Assembly: GCA_036004405.1 (NCBI GenBank)
Contig: DASYRM010000221.1
Span: 1-49,286 of the forward strand
Direction of reading: 5' to 3'
From: DASYRM01 sp036004405
GTDB lineage: Bacteria; Acidobacteriota; Vicinamibacteria; Vicinamibacterales; UBA2999
DNA: 49,286 nt
The translations under genes and the position numbers were made by a program. The notes beneath the pieces were generated by a model. It worked only from the letters and a program-made list of their open reading frames with translations. It was not told where the DNA came from and searched no databases. Shown here piece after piece: positions 7,689 through 17,827 of the stretch. Positions within the stretch are counted from its first letter, which is position 1. Each line of letters starts with the position of its first letter.

Positions 7689-9537
7689 CGCGCTCGCCTT
7701 CGCGCTGCTGGTGGCCGTCGCCGCGGCGGCCGGGGCGCAGTCCGCCCGCCTGCGCCCGGAGGGCTCCGGCGCGACGTCGCCCGACGGGGCCGCACTGTTC
7801 AAGGAAGCGGCGGTGCGCGAGGCGGCGCTGCGCCGCGAGCTCTCGGCCGCGAAGTCGGATGCGCCGGCGACCACGCAGCGGCGCGTGCGCACGCTCGTCG
7901 GCTCGTTCGAGGATCTGGCCCGCCTCTTTCCCGTCGCCGGTCAAGCCGACAAGGCGCTCTGGCAAGGGGCCGCGCTCTCGGCCGACCTCTTCTTCCAGGC
8001 TGGTGACGAACTGGATCGTGACCACGCGCTGCAGCTGCTCGCGGGTCTGCAGAGGGCGTTTCCCGGCAGCGCCTACGCGCGGCAGGCCCCGCCGCTCGCG
8101 CGCCGCCTCGAGGGTGCGCCGCGCGCCGTGGCGGCGGCCAAGCTTCCGCCGCCCGTGGCCGCTCCACCGCCCCCGGCGCCAACAGTCTCTGTCCCGACAC
8201 CAAAACCTCCGCCGCGCGCGCAGACCGGACCGGAAACAGCTGTGGCCGGCGTGCTGCTGACGTCGGTGCGCCGCGAGGTTCTTGCCGATGCCGTCCGCGT
8301 GACGTTCGAGCTCGATCGCGAAGTGACCTATCACAGCGAGCGCATCCAGGGACCGGAGCGTGTGTTCCTGGACCTGCTGCACACCCGCGCAGTGCCGGCC
8401 TTGAAGTTCGCCGTGCTGCCCTTCGACGACGACATCGTCCGCCGCGTGAGGATTGGCGCCCACCCCGGCGGTATCACCCGCGTGGTCCTCGACCTGGAGG
8501 GCGGCGGACGCCACAGCATCTACACCCTCTACAACCCGTACCGCATCGTGGTGGACGTGGAGCGCGTGGCCGTCCCGGCTCGTCCGACCGCGCCCGCCAC
8601 GGCGGCGCCGAGCCCGTTGTCGTCGCTGCCCGCCGCGCCGCCGCCCGCGCCGATGCCGGCGCCGGTGGCTCGCAGCGAACCTCCGGTGACGCCCACGCCG
8701 GCTGCACCGAGTGTGGAGCTCGCGGCCGCAGCCATCGACATCGTCGCCGCCGGGCCGCCTTCGCCACCGGCGGGCACGCCGCCGCCCGTGGCGCCGGCCG
8801 TCAACGCGCGCGGCGGGTTCTCGCTCTCACGACAGCTCGGGCTCGGCATCGCGCGGATCGTGATCGACGCGGGTCACGGCGGCCACGATCCGGGCGCTCG
8901 CGTGAAAGGGCTCTCAGAGTCCGAGCTCACGCTGGATGTCGCGCTGCGGCTCGAGAAGCTGCTGCTGCGGCAGCCGGGCGTCGAGGTCATCCAGACGCGC
9001 CGGACCAACGCGTTCGTGCCGCTCGAGGAGCGCACCGACATCGCCAATCGGTCGGGCGCCGACATCTTCCTGTCGATTCACGCCAACGCGAGCGAAGACC
9101 GCCGGGCCCGCGGCGTGGAGACCTACTTCCTCAACTTCGCTCCGACCGCAGAGGCGGAAACGATCGCGGCGCGCGAGAACGCGGCGTCCACACGCTCCAT
9201 GCGGCAGCTGCCCGAACTGGTGCGCGCGATCGCCCTCAACAACAAGCTCGACGAATCACGCGACCTGGCGCGGCTGGTGCAGGAATCGCTCTTCGCGCAG
9301 GCACGGAAGTCCGACCGCCGCGCGCGCAACCTGGGCGTCAAGCAGGCGCCGTTCATGGTGCTCGTCGGCGCGCAGATGCCGAGCATCCTGACCGAGATCT
9401 CGTTCCTGACCAACCTGCAGGACGCGGGGTTGCTGGCCACCGAGAAATATCGCCAGCAGATCGCCGAAGCGCTCCTGGCCGGGATCACGCGCTATCAGCA
9501 GGCGCTAAAAAAAGCGCCCGCTGTGGCGACCCAGTAG
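7663..9537 (+). CDS. N-acetylmuramoyl-L-alanine amidase with AMIN domain (AmiC-like)
   Basis: Periplasmic zinc hydrolase that cleaves the septal peptidoglycan amide bond at cell separation. The 624-residue protein has a signal peptide (1 to about 25, ending AAGAQ), a helical region, a Pro-rich spacer, an AMIN domain (about 200-300) that targets such enzymes to the septum, another Pro/Ala-rich spacer, and an Amidase_3 domain (about 400-610). The zinc and catalytic motifs DAGHGGHDPG, SIHANAS and LTEISFLTN are all present. The ATG at 7663 overlaps the ftsK 3' end by 26 bases, and the pairing with FtsK supports a division role. The stop TAG is part of a GTAG hairpin repeat. An A7 run near the 3' end (CTAAAAAAAG) stands out in such GC-rich DNA. 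Confidence 0.93.
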   Translation: MRSTAIRVSALAFALLVAVAAAAGAQSARLRPEGSGATSPDGAALFKEAAVREAALRRELSAAKSDAPATTQRRVRTLVGSFEDLARLFPVAGQADKALWQGAALSADLFFQAGDELDRDHALQLLAGLQRAFPGSAYARQAPPLARRLEGAPRAVAAAKLPPPVAAPPPPAPTVSVPTPKPPPRAQTGPETAVAGVLLTSVRREVLADAVRVTFELDREVTYHSERIQGPERVFLDLLHTRAVPALKFAVLPFDDDIVRRVRIGAHPGGITRVVLDLEGGGRHSIYTLYNPYRIVVDVERVAVPARPTAPATAAPSPLSSLPAAPPPAPMPAPVARSEPPVTPTPAAPSVELAAAAIDIVAAGPPSPPAGTPPPVAPAVNARGGFSLSRQLGLGIARIVIDAGHGGHDPGARVKGLSESELTLDVALRLEKLLLRQPGVEVIQTRRTNAFVPLEERTDIANRSGADIFLSIHANASEDRRARGVETYFLNFAPTAEAETIAARENAASTRSMRQLPELVRAIALNNKLDESRDLARLVQESLFAQARKSDRRARNLGVKQAPFMVLVGAQMPSILTEISFLTNLQDAGLLATEKYRQQIAEALLAGITRYQQALKKAPAVATQ

Positions 9538-9557
9538 GGGCCGTCTTCAGGCGGCCC
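9534..9557 (+). repeat. REP-like hairpin at amidase gene end
   Basis: GTAG (9534-9537), whose TAG is the amidase stop codon, is followed by GGGCCGTCT-TC-AGGCGGCCC (9538-9557), a 9-bp stem with one T-G pair. It is nearly identical to the hairpin at 1125-1149. It lies between the convergent ends of the amidase gene and the small membrane protein gene. Confidence 0.75.
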
Positions 9558-9561
9558 GTCC

Positions 9562-9795
9562 TCAGATCCGTAGTCGCGTGTGGGACGCGTCCGACTCTGG
9601 CGTGCCCTTCCAGCGCTTGTAGAGGACGATTCCGCCCGCCACGAGCACGCTGCCGACGGCGGCCGCGAGCAGGAACACTCCGGCAAGCGCGAAGATGCTG
9701 AGGACGGCGTCGACGCTGGCGTCGCGTGTCGGCGGCGGTTGCTTGGCCACCTCCACGACGATCGGATTCTGCTGCAGCCAGAGCATCGGGAGCAT
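9562..9795 (-). CDS. Small single-pass membrane protein, unknown function
   Basis: A 77-residue frame beginning at ATG 9795, only 2 bases after the aminopeptidase stop (TAG CC ATG). It has a short polar N-terminus with a PIVVEVAKQPPPTRD segment, one strong membrane helix (about residues 29-58, VLSIFALAGVFLLAAAVGSV and beyond) and a short basic tail (YKRWKG) consistent with an N-out, C-in orientation. An alternative start at Met4 changes little. I know of no named family. The tight spacing, clear membrane segment and positive-inside tail make it a credible real gene coupled to pepA rather than a chance frame, but nothing shows its function. Confidence 0.65.
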   Translation of the reverse strand: MLPMLWLQQNPIVVEVAKQPPPTRDASVDAVLSIFALAGVFLLAAAVGSVLVAGGIVLYKRWKGTPESDASHTRLRI

Positions 9796-9797
9796 GG

Positions 9798-11315
9798 CTA
9801 CGTGGACGCACCCCACGATGGCGCCGCCATCGCCAGCTGAACGAGGGTGCGCACGCCGACGCCGGTGGCGCCCTTGGGCTGATAGGGTTTGGCCTCTTCG
9901 GCCCACGCCGTGCCGGCAATGTCGAGGTGCGCCCAGGGCAGGTCGCCGGCAAACTCCTTGATGAAGAGCGCCCCCGTGATGGAGCCACCGGGGCGCCCGC
10001 CGGTGTTGGTGAAGTCGGCGATCTCGCTCTTCAACTGTTCCTTGTAGTCGTCGAAAATCGGCATCGGCCACGAGCGATCGCCGGCCCGCCGGGTGGCCTC
10101 GAGCACGGCGTCCACCCAGGGCTGCGGCCGGCCGAAAAGCCCGCTGGTCGTCTTGCCGAGCGCGACGACCACCGCCCCGGTCAGCGTGGCGAGGTCCACG
10201 AGATGCGTCGCCCCGAGCTTCCGCGCGTGCCACAGCGCGTCGCCGAGCACGAGCCGACCCTCGGCGTCGGTGTTGAGAATCTCCACCGTCTTGCCTTCCG
10301 CGCTCGTCACCACGTCGCCCGGCTTGATCGCGCGCCCGCCCGGCATGTTCTCCGTCATCGGGACGACGCCGAGGCAGCGCACGGGCAGTTTCAGCCGGGC
10401 GATCGCGGCCATCGCCGCAATCACCGCCGCGCCGCCCGACATGTCGTCCTTCATCTTGTCCATGTTCTCGGCCGGCTTGATGGAGATGCCGCCGGTGTCG
10501 AACGTGATGCCCTTCCCGATCAGCCCCAATGTGATGTTGGACACCGCTCCGGCCGGTTCGTGCCGCAGCACGAGGAGGCGGGGCGGTTCCTGGCTGCCCT
10601 GGGCGATGCTCAGGAGCAGGCCCATCCGCAGTTCGGCCATCGCGTTCTCGTCCAGAATCTCCACGCCGAGACCGGCGGCCGCGGCCAGCGCCGCGCCGCG
10701 CTCGGCAAAGACGCGCGGCGTGAGGCGGTTGCCCGGCTCGTTGGCCAGCGCGCGCGCCTGGTTGGTGGCCTCGCCCAGGATGACGCCGCGCTCGACGACC
10801 GCGGCGAGCGCATTGCCGTCCCCGGCACCGGCCACCACCGCCTCCTCGAGCCAGATGGGATCGTGATCGGCGGTCTTGAGCGACGCGCCGTCGTAGTTGG
10901 CGATCGTCACGCCCTCGGCCACGGCCTGGGCCGCCTCCGCGGCGGCCACGCTCGTGCCCGGCCGGACGAGCACGGCGACGCGCCGGAGCCGCTGCTGGCG
11001 CGCGACGAGCGCCCCGGTGATCGCCACCCGGCGCAGCACATCCGTCGTGCACGACGCCGCCGCGCCGGCGCCGACGAGCACCATCCGCGGCGCGCGCCAT
11101 CCCGCGCCCTGAGTGCCGAGAATCAGCGACTCGAACAGCTTTCCGGAAAACAGCCCGCGGTCGCGCGCGGCCAGCGCTTCGCCGCCGGCGGCCTGTGCCA
11201 GGCCAGGCACATCCGCGAATCCATCGCCTTCGAAGGCGGGCACGACCACGATGTCGGCGTCGAGCTCGCCTGCCGCCCGCGGATCGAGCCGTACACGTGG
11301 GGTGTGGTGCGTCAT
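9798..11315 (-). CDS. pepA: Leucyl aminopeptidase (M17 family, cytosol aminopeptidase)
   Basis: Two-metal aminopeptidase that removes N-terminal residues from peptides. About 505 residues from the ATG at 11315. The C-terminal catalytic domain is complete: IGKGITFDTGGISIKP with metal-binding Lys and Asp, the KDDMSGGAAV segment, and the M17 signature NTDAEGRLVL with catalytic Arg. The more variable N-terminal macrodomain-like part covers about residues 1-170. Alternative starts are ATG 11321 and TTG 11339; I prefer the ATG close to where family similarity begins (THHTPRVRLD). It is divergent from the PKD-like protein gene and is followed after 2 bases by a small membrane protein gene. Confidence 0.93.
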   Translation of the reverse strand: MTHHTPRVRLDPRAAGELDADIVVVPAFEGDGFADVPGLAQAAGGEALAARDRGLFSGKLFESLILGTQGAGWRAPRMVLVGAGAAASCTTDVLRRVAITGALVARQQRLRRVAVLVRPGTSVAAAEAAQAVAEGVTIANYDGASLKTADHDPIWLEEAVVAGAGDGNALAAVVERGVILGEATNQARALANEPGNRLTPRVFAERGAALAAAAGLGVEILDENAMAELRMGLLLSIAQGSQEPPRLLVLRHEPAGAVSNITLGLIGKGITFDTGGISIKPAENMDKMKDDMSGGAAVIAAMAAIARLKLPVRCLGVVPMTENMPGGRAIKPGDVVTSAEGKTVEILNTDAEGRLVLGDALWHARKLGATHLVDLATLTGAVVVALGKTTSGLFGRPQPWVDAVLEATRRAGDRSWPMPIFDDYKEQLKSEIADFTNTGGRPGGSITGALFIKEFAGDLPWAHLDIAGTAWAEEAKPYQPKGATGVGVRTLVQLAMAAPSWGAST

Positions 11316-11376
11316 CTGCATTGGTCTGATCGCGTACAATCACGGCAGCCCTGCCTCCCGACCGGAGGAACCGCCG

Positions 11377-11844
11377 ATGGCTGCCGACTTTCGCCCTGTC
11401 GCACTCGTCCGGCTGACCGCCGTGCTCGCCGGCGTGTGCGTCGCGGGAACGCCGCTGGCGGCGGATCAGAAGCCGGATCAGAAACCGGGCGACGACAAAC
11501 GGCCAAGTCTAACACTCAAGGTCACGCCACCGCTGGGCTTCTCGCCGCTTCGCGTGCACGCGTCGATCGACGTGCGCGGCGGCTCTGATGACACCGAGGA
11601 CTTCTACTGCCCGTCGATCGCCTGGGACTGGGGCGACGGTACCGTCTCCGAAACATCCGAAGACTGCGAGCCCTATGAGGAAGGTACGAGCACGATCCGG
11701 CGCCGCTTCTCGGCCGATCACACGTTCCAGCAGGGCGGCGCGTATCGCGTGATGTTCCGGCTCAAGCAGAAGACGAAGGTGGTCGCATCGGCCAGCACCA
11801 ACGTCCAGGTCCGCGCGGGCGTACGCGACGATTTTGGCCGCTGA
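11377..11844 (+). CDS. Secreted PKD-like domain protein
   Basis: A 155-residue exported protein. Residues 1 to about 29 form a signal peptide (MAADFRPVALVRL then an Ala/Val core ending TPLAA). The mature part has a short Lys/Asp/Pro-rich spacer and one PKD-type beta-sandwich: LTLKVTPPLGFSPLRVHASIDV, the hallmark WDWGDGT, and a terminal beta strand YRVMFRLKQ. PKD domains usually mediate protein or carbohydrate contacts at the cell surface. GGAGGA at 11364-11369 lies 7 bases before the ATG, and TACAAT at 11335-11340 is a possible -10 box without a clear -35. The next gene begins just after its stop. Confidence 0.82.
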   Translation: MAADFRPVALVRLTAVLAGVCVAGTPLAADQKPDQKPGDDKRPSLTLKVTPPLGFSPLRVHASIDVRGGSDDTEDFYCPSIAWDWGDGTVSETSEDCEPYEEGTSTIRRRFSADHTFQQGGAYRVMFRLKQKTKVVASASTNVQVRAGVRDDFGR

Positions 11845-11845
11845 C

Positions 11846-12277
11846 GTGTCGGTTGACGCGGTGATGGCCGACGTGCAGGGCCGGGTGCGCGAGCGCCTGC
11901 GGCTGCACCTGGTCCGTCACGGCGCCGCCGCCTTCGAAGATCCCGCGCTCTTTGCCGAAGTGGAGCGGCTGCTCCGCGCGTCGATCGACGCCGGCGATTC
12001 GCACGCCCTCATGGTCCCCGAGCTGCTCGGCGAGCCTGCCTCCTGGCGCCTGGAGACGGCGATGAAGTACGGCTCGCACCGCGGCGCGACGGCCGGTTCC
12101 GCCGTGCAGTTCGTCAAGCAGCGGCTGCTGATGCCGGTGCTGCGCTGGCTCTTCGAATACAGCCGCGACAACTTCGAGCGGCAGCGCCGGGTGAACCAGG
12201 TGCTGTTCGCCTGCGTGCAGGAGCTCGCGCTCGAGACTGCCCGCCTGCGCCGCGAACTCGAGCAACGCAGGTCTTGA
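11846..12277 (+). CDS. Conserved hypothetical protein linked to glycosyltransferase
   Basis: A mostly helical protein of 143 residues from the GTG at 11846, one base after the previous stop; a TTG at 11834 and an ATG at 11864 are alternatives. It has charged helices (VQGRVRERLRLHLVRH), a PELLGEPASWRLETAM segment, a central basic stretch (FVKQRLLMPVLRWLFEYS) and a C-terminal helix (QVLFACVQELALETARLRRELEQ) with coiled-coil character. I do not recognise an assigned Pfam family. Its stop overlaps the start of a GT4 glycosyltransferase gene (TTGA). Proteins of this look beside glycosyltransferases suggest a role in surface polysaccharide assembly, but that is context-based inference only. Confidence 0.72.
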   Translation: MSVDAVMADVQGRVRERLRLHLVRHGAAAFEDPALFAEVERLLRASIDAGDSHALMVPELLGEPASWRLETAMKYGSHRGATAGSAVQFVKQRLLMPVLRWLFEYSRDNFERQRRVNQVLFACVQELALETARLRRELEQRRS

Positions 12278-13443
12278 AGCTCGCCTGCGTGGTTCAGCGC
12301 TACGGCGCCGGCGTCGCCGGCGGGTCCGAGCGGCACTGCCGCGAGATCGCGCTTCGCCTCGGCCTCCATCACGACGTCACGGTGCTCACGACCTGCGCCG
12401 CCGACTACGTCACCTGGGAGAACGAGCTCCCCGCCGGCACCGCGGTGGACGGCCCGGTCACGGTGCGCCGCTTCCGCGTGCAGCAGCCGCGGCGTCTGAA
12501 GCGCTTTGCCGATCTCAGCGACGAGGTGTTCGACGGCCACGCCGAAGACGAACGCCAGGAGGCCTGGTTTCGCGAGAACGGTCCTGACTGTCCGGCACTG
12601 CTCGATCATCTGCGCACGGAAGGCAGCGGATACGACCTGGTGCTGTTCTGGACCTTCCGCTACGGCCCGTCGTTCTTCGGCGTGCCGCTCGTTCGCGACC
12701 GCGCCGTACTGCTGCCGACGGCCGAAGAAGACCGGGCAGTGGACCTGAGCATCCTCGAAGCGTTTTTTCGGCTCCCGGCGGCCTACCTGTTTCTGACCCC
12801 TGAGGAGCAGACGCTGGTCTCGACGCGGGCCGGACGCACGCTCGAGCCGTCGGCGGTGATTGGAATGGGGCTCGAACCTGCCGGAGCGCACGCCGCCGCG
12901 CCGCTCCCGGCCGGTGTCGCACCGCCGTATCTGCTCTATCTGGGCCGCGTCGATCGCAACAAAGGGTGCGACAGCCTGCTCGAGTACTTTCTCGAGTACG
13001 CGTCGGCGGACGACGGTCTATCGCTGGTGCTGGCCGGGCCGGCCAAGATGACCATCCCCGCGCACCCGCGGATCCGCGCGCTCGGCCGCGTCAGCGATGC
13101 CGACCGTGACGCGCTGCTGCAGGGCGCGCTGGCGCTGGTGGTGCCGTCGCCGTTCGAGAGCCTGAGCATCGTGCTGCTCGAGGCGTGGAATCGTGGCGTG
13201 CCGGCCATCGTGAACGGCCACTGTGCGGTGCTCAAGGGGCAGGTGCGGCGCGCCAACGGCGGGCTCTACTACCGGTCGTCGGCGGAGTTCGGCGAGGCCG
13301 TCGACACGCTGCGAGAAGCCGAAGCCGACCGGCGGATGCTCGGCGCCCAGGGGCTCGCCTACGTGGATCGCGAATATCGCTGGGCGACGGTGATGGCGCG
13401 GGTCGAGGCGCTGCTCGACGCCGCGCGGGCCCGACGGGGCTAG
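12274..13443 (+). CDS. Glycosyltransferase family 4 protein
   Basis: A 389-residue GT-B fold glycosyltransferase, probably transferring a nucleotide-activated sugar to a lipid- or protein-linked glycan at the cytoplasmic face of the membrane. The N-terminal domain starts MKLACVVQRYGAGVAGGSERHCREIA, with the usual glycine-rich acceptor loop. The C-terminal donor domain has YLLYLGRVDRNKGCD, LVLAGPAKM and the retaining-transferase motif PSPFESLSIVLLEAWNRGVP at about 290-309 (the E-x7-E pair). The sugar and acceptor cannot be told from sequence. The start is TTG at 12274, overlapping the previous stop as TTGA. Its own TAG stop lies within the end of a 166-bp inverted-repeat element. Confidence 0.88.
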   Translation: MKLACVVQRYGAGVAGGSERHCREIALRLGLHHDVTVLTTCAADYVTWENELPAGTAVDGPVTVRRFRVQQPRRLKRFADLSDEVFDGHAEDERQEAWFRENGPDCPALLDHLRTEGSGYDLVLFWTFRYGPSFFGVPLVRDRAVLLPTAEEDRAVDLSILEAFFRLPAAYLFLTPEEQTLVSTRAGRTLEPSAVIGMGLEPAGAHAAAPLPAGVAPPYLLYLGRVDRNKGCDSLLEYFLEYASADDGLSLVLAGPAKMTIPAHPRIRALGRVSDADRDALLQGALALVVPSPFESLSIVLLEAWNRGVPAIVNGHCAVLKGQVRRANGGLYYRSSAEFGEAVDTLREAEADRRMLGAQGLAYVDREYRWATVMARVEALLDAARARRG

Positions 13444-13605
13444 TGTCCCGTCCGCGTGATTCGCAACATAACTCCCGGGCGGCGCATCCCGGCTGGCTGC
13501 GTTGCTCATCACTCACTTATGCCCAATAAGCTCGCTCTTCGCGCCTTGCCATCCGGGCGCGGCGCTCCGGGATTTATGCCGCGAATCACGCGGACGGGAC
13601 ACTAG
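13440..13605. repeat. 166-bp palindromic element with perfect 25-bp inverted ends (MITE-like)
   Basis: Positions 13440-13464 and 13581-13605 are exact reverse complements over 25 bases, beginning CTAGTGTCCCGTCCGCG. Pairing continues inward imperfectly (CATAA, TCCCGG and CCGG blocks), around a central CTTAT/ATAAG stem at about 13517-13531. No open frame of its own is supported. It occupies the gap between two convergent genes, and the TAG stops of both (13441-13443 plus, 13602-13604 minus) lie within the terminal repeats. It could fold into a long hairpin acting as a bidirectional terminator, or be a non-autonomous mobile element. No direct target duplication is evident. Confidence 0.8.
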
Positions 13606-14582
13606 ACGACCACCGGCGCCGGCGGCACCGTGCGTGCCGACTGCGGTCCGTTCCAGCGGGCGAGCAGCGACGCGCACGCGGCGCCGATGCCGATCGTCCA
13701 CACGATGTACTCGATCAGCAGGCCGATCGCGCTCACGCTCCACGCGGCGGGCGTGGTCCAGAACGCGCCGAACGACGTGAGGCGCGCGAACACCGTCACG
13801 GCCGATACGGCGGCGATACCGATCAGCACGTCCACGAAGAGCGCGTTCGACGCTTCCACCGTGGTGCCGCGCATGCGGGCACCGATGCGCGCGGCGACGG
13901 CCGTGAAGCCCGCCGTGCCGGCCAGGCCTGCGGCCGCCATCAAAAAGGGCATCGCGCCGATCAGCGGGATGCCGACGATCGACACCGCGAGCGCCGCGAC
14001 GAGCACCACCAGCACGGGTATGAACGCGATCTGGCAGGCGAATCCAATCGCGGCCGCAGAGGCCATGCCTTCCGATGCGCGCCACGAGATGCGCCGCACC
14101 CAGCCGGGCGCCACGAGCGTGAGGAGCGACGCCACCACCAGGACAACCAACAGTCTGAAGACGGTGACCGCGAACGCCAGTCCGGCAAGCCAGCCGCGGG
14201 ACACTGGGCTCCAGTTGCCGTCGCTGTCGGGGAAGCGCACGACCGTCTCGTGCACGCCCCCGTGAACCGTCGCCTGCGCATTCACATCCGCCCCGCCGCC
14301 GACGGTGACCACTTCGCCGTCCACCACGGCCTGGGGACCGAGACGCACCCGGCCGCCGAGCACCACGACATCGTCGTCCGCATGGCCGTCGATGGTGGCG
14401 GCTCCGCCGATGACGATGATCGGGCCGTGAGCGCTGTCGCCGGCGGCCAAGTGGTAGTCCCGAAAGACCATGATCCTGGCCCCGCCGCCGTGATGTTGGT
14501 GATGATCGTCGTCCCAGTCAGCGGGCTGGGCGACCACCGGCTGGGCCGCCAGGAGCAGAACCAGGACGGCGAGGACGTTCAT
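13602..14582 (-). CDS. Membrane protein with bactofilin-like repeat domain
   Basis: A 326-residue protein from the ATG at 14582, chosen because a signal peptide follows at once (MNVLAVLVLLLAAQPVVAQ). After a His/Asp-rich spacer come short repeating beta-turn units (PIIVIGGAATIDG, DDVVVLGGRVRLG, GEVVTVGGGADV) resembling the polymer-forming bactofilin beta-solenoid. Then follow about five hydrophobic helices to the C-terminus. Such 'polymer-forming domain plus membrane helices' proteins are annotated in many Acidobacteria and Myxobacteria but are not well characterised; a structural role at the envelope is inferred. The stop codon is supplied by the palindromic element downstream, and the thiolase gene lies 37 bases upstream on the same strand. 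Confidence 0.8.
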   Translation of the reverse strand: MNVLAVLVLLLAAQPVVAQPADWDDDHHQHHGGGARIMVFRDYHLAAGDSAHGPIIVIGGAATIDGHADDDVVVLGGRVRLGPQAVVDGEVVTVGGGADVNAQATVHGGVHETVVRFPDSDGNWSPVSRGWLAGLAFAVTVFRLLVVLVVASLLTLVAPGWVRRISWRASEGMASAAAIGFACQIAFIPVLVVLVAALAVSIVGIPLIGAMPFLMAAAGLAGTAGFTAVAARIGARMRGTTVEASNALFVDVLIGIAAVSAVTVFARLTSFGAFWTTPAAWSVSAIGLLIEYIVWTIGIGAACASLLARWNGPQSARTVPPAPVVV

Positions 14583-14619
14583 GGCCGTTGGGACGGGGCA
14601 CGAGCCGGAGATGTTCCGG

Positions 14620-15786
14620 CTAGACCTCCACCACCGCCGCGATGCCCATGCCGCCGCCGATGCAGAGGGACGCCACCCCCCGGCCGCCGCCCTGGGCGCG
14701 AAGGGCATAGATCAGGGTCGTCAGCACTCGGGCACCGCTGGCGCCGATGGGATGCCCCAGCGCAATCGCCCCGCCGCGCACGTTGACCTTGGCGCCGTCG
14801 AGGCCGAGTTCGCGGGCAACCGCCAGCGCCTGAGCCGCAAACGCTTCGTTGAGCTCGAACAGATGAATGTCATCCGTGCGCAGGGAGGCGCGGTCGAGCG
14901 CCAGGCGGACGGCGCCGATGGGTCCAAGCCCCATCACCTTCGGCTCCAGCCCCACGACGGCGTAGGACAGGACGCGCGCAATCGGCGTGAGCCCCCGAGA
15001 GGCGGCCGCAGCAGGCGACGCCACCACCAGCGCCGCCGCGCCGTCGTTGATACCCGAGGCATTGCCGGCCGTGACGGTGCCATCCGCAATGAAGGCCGGC
15101 TTCAGGCCGCCAAGCTTTTCCGCCGACGTGCCCGGCCGCGGGTGCTCATCGGTCTCGAACGACGCCGGCCCACCCTTTCGCGGCGCCAGCGGCACCGGCA
15201 CGATCTCGTCGCGAAACGCGCCCGACGTCACCGCCTGCGCCGCGCGCGCCTGGCTCTCGGCCGCAAAGGCGTCCTGCTCCGCGCGCGAGATGCCGAACCG
15301 GTGCGACACTTCCTCGGCGGTCATGCCCATGTGGCAGCCTTCGATCGCGCAGCTCAACCCCTCGCCCACCATCGTGTCGTAGATCTGACCGTGCCCCAGG
15401 CGAAGCCCCCATCGGGCCTGCGGCACCAGGTACGGCGCCTGACTCATCGACTCGGTGCCGCCCGCCACGATCACCTGCGCGTAGCCGCCGCGCGTCGCCT
15501 CGGTGGCGTGCACCACCGCCTGCAGTCCGGATCCGCAGACGCGATTGATCGTCTCGGCCGGCACAGTCACCGGGATCCCGGCCTTGATGGCGGCCTGGCG
15601 CGCCACGTTCATCCCGGCGCCCGCCTGCAGCACGCAGCCCATCACCACGTCGTCGATCGCCTCGGGCGCCACGGCCGCGCGCGCGAGCGCGTCGCGGATG
15701 ACCACCGCGCCAAGGTCGGGCGCGGACACGTCCTTCAGGCTCCCGCCGAACGTTCCGATCGCCGTGCGGCACGCGCTGACGATCAC
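14620..15786 (-). CDS. Acetyl-CoA C-acetyltransferase (thiolase)
   Basis: Degrades or forms acetoacetyl-CoA/3-ketoacyl-CoA. The protein carries the full thiolase triad: nucleophilic Cys in INRVCGSGLQAV, His in GGAIALGHPIGASGAR and the second Cys in ASLCIGGGMGIA; NEAFAAQ is also present. I place the start at GTG 15786 (388 residues, M-IVSACRTAIG). It has GGGGAGG (15801-15795) 8 bases upstream, and the predicted transcript start (about 15808) lies downstream of the longer in-frame start at 15816, which overlaps the -10 box. It is divergent from an acyl-CoA synthetase gene, fitting a shared role in acyl-CoA metabolism. Whether it is catabolic or biosynthetic is not visible. Confidence 0.94.
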   Translation of the reverse strand: MIVSACRTAIGTFGGSLKDVSAPDLGAVVIRDALARAAVAPEAIDDVVMGCVLQAGAGMNVARQAAIKAGIPVTVPAETINRVCGSGLQAVVHATEATRGGYAQVIVAGGTESMSQAPYLVPQARWGLRLGHGQIYDTMVGEGLSCAIEGCHMGMTAEEVSHRFGISRAEQDAFAAESQARAAQAVTSGAFRDEIVPVPLAPRKGGPASFETDEHPRPGTSAEKLGGLKPAFIADGTVTAGNASGINDGAAALVVASPAAAASRGLTPIARVLSYAVVGLEPKVMGLGPIGAVRLALDRASLRTDDIHLFELNEAFAAQALAVARELGLDGAKVNVRGGAIALGHPIGASGARVLTTLIYALRAQGGGRGVASLCIGGGMGIAAVVEV

Positions 15787-15814
15787 GGACAACACCTCCC
15801 CACTCATAGCTTGC

Positions 15815-15842
15815 ATTGTAGCGAGTCAGCGCTGGCGTCCAA
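15815..15842 (-). promoter_or_regulatory. Thiolase gene promoter
   Basis: On the minus strand TTGGAC (15842-15837), a 16-base spacer and TACAAT (15820-15815) make a strong sigma-70-like promoter; transcription would begin near 15808. On the opposite strand TAGAAT (15850-15855) lies 7 bases before the acyl-CoA synthetase ATG, so both divergent starts fall within about 80 bases. Confidence 0.6.
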
Positions 15843-15862
15843 GCGAGGATAGAATCGCGCGG

Positions 15863-17819
<1,957 letters not shown>

Positions 17820-17827
<8 letters not shown>

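Noticed and set aside
9508..9516. A7 run near the end of the amidase gene as a programmed frameshift site
   Set aside because: The preceding frame is complete, the run lies about 20 bases before the stop, and neither alternative frame adds a meaningful domain; it is at most a slippage-prone spot.
9562..11343. 593-codon minus-strand frame through the aminopeptidase gene
   Set aside because: Only its last 77 codons look like protein (small membrane protein); the remainder is the wrong frame of pepA with Arg/Gly/Ala bias.
15787..15816. Longer thiolase start at 15816
   Set aside because: This codon overlaps the predicted -10 box, so it would lie upstream of the transcript start; GTG 15786 has a GGGGAGG site at the right spacing.
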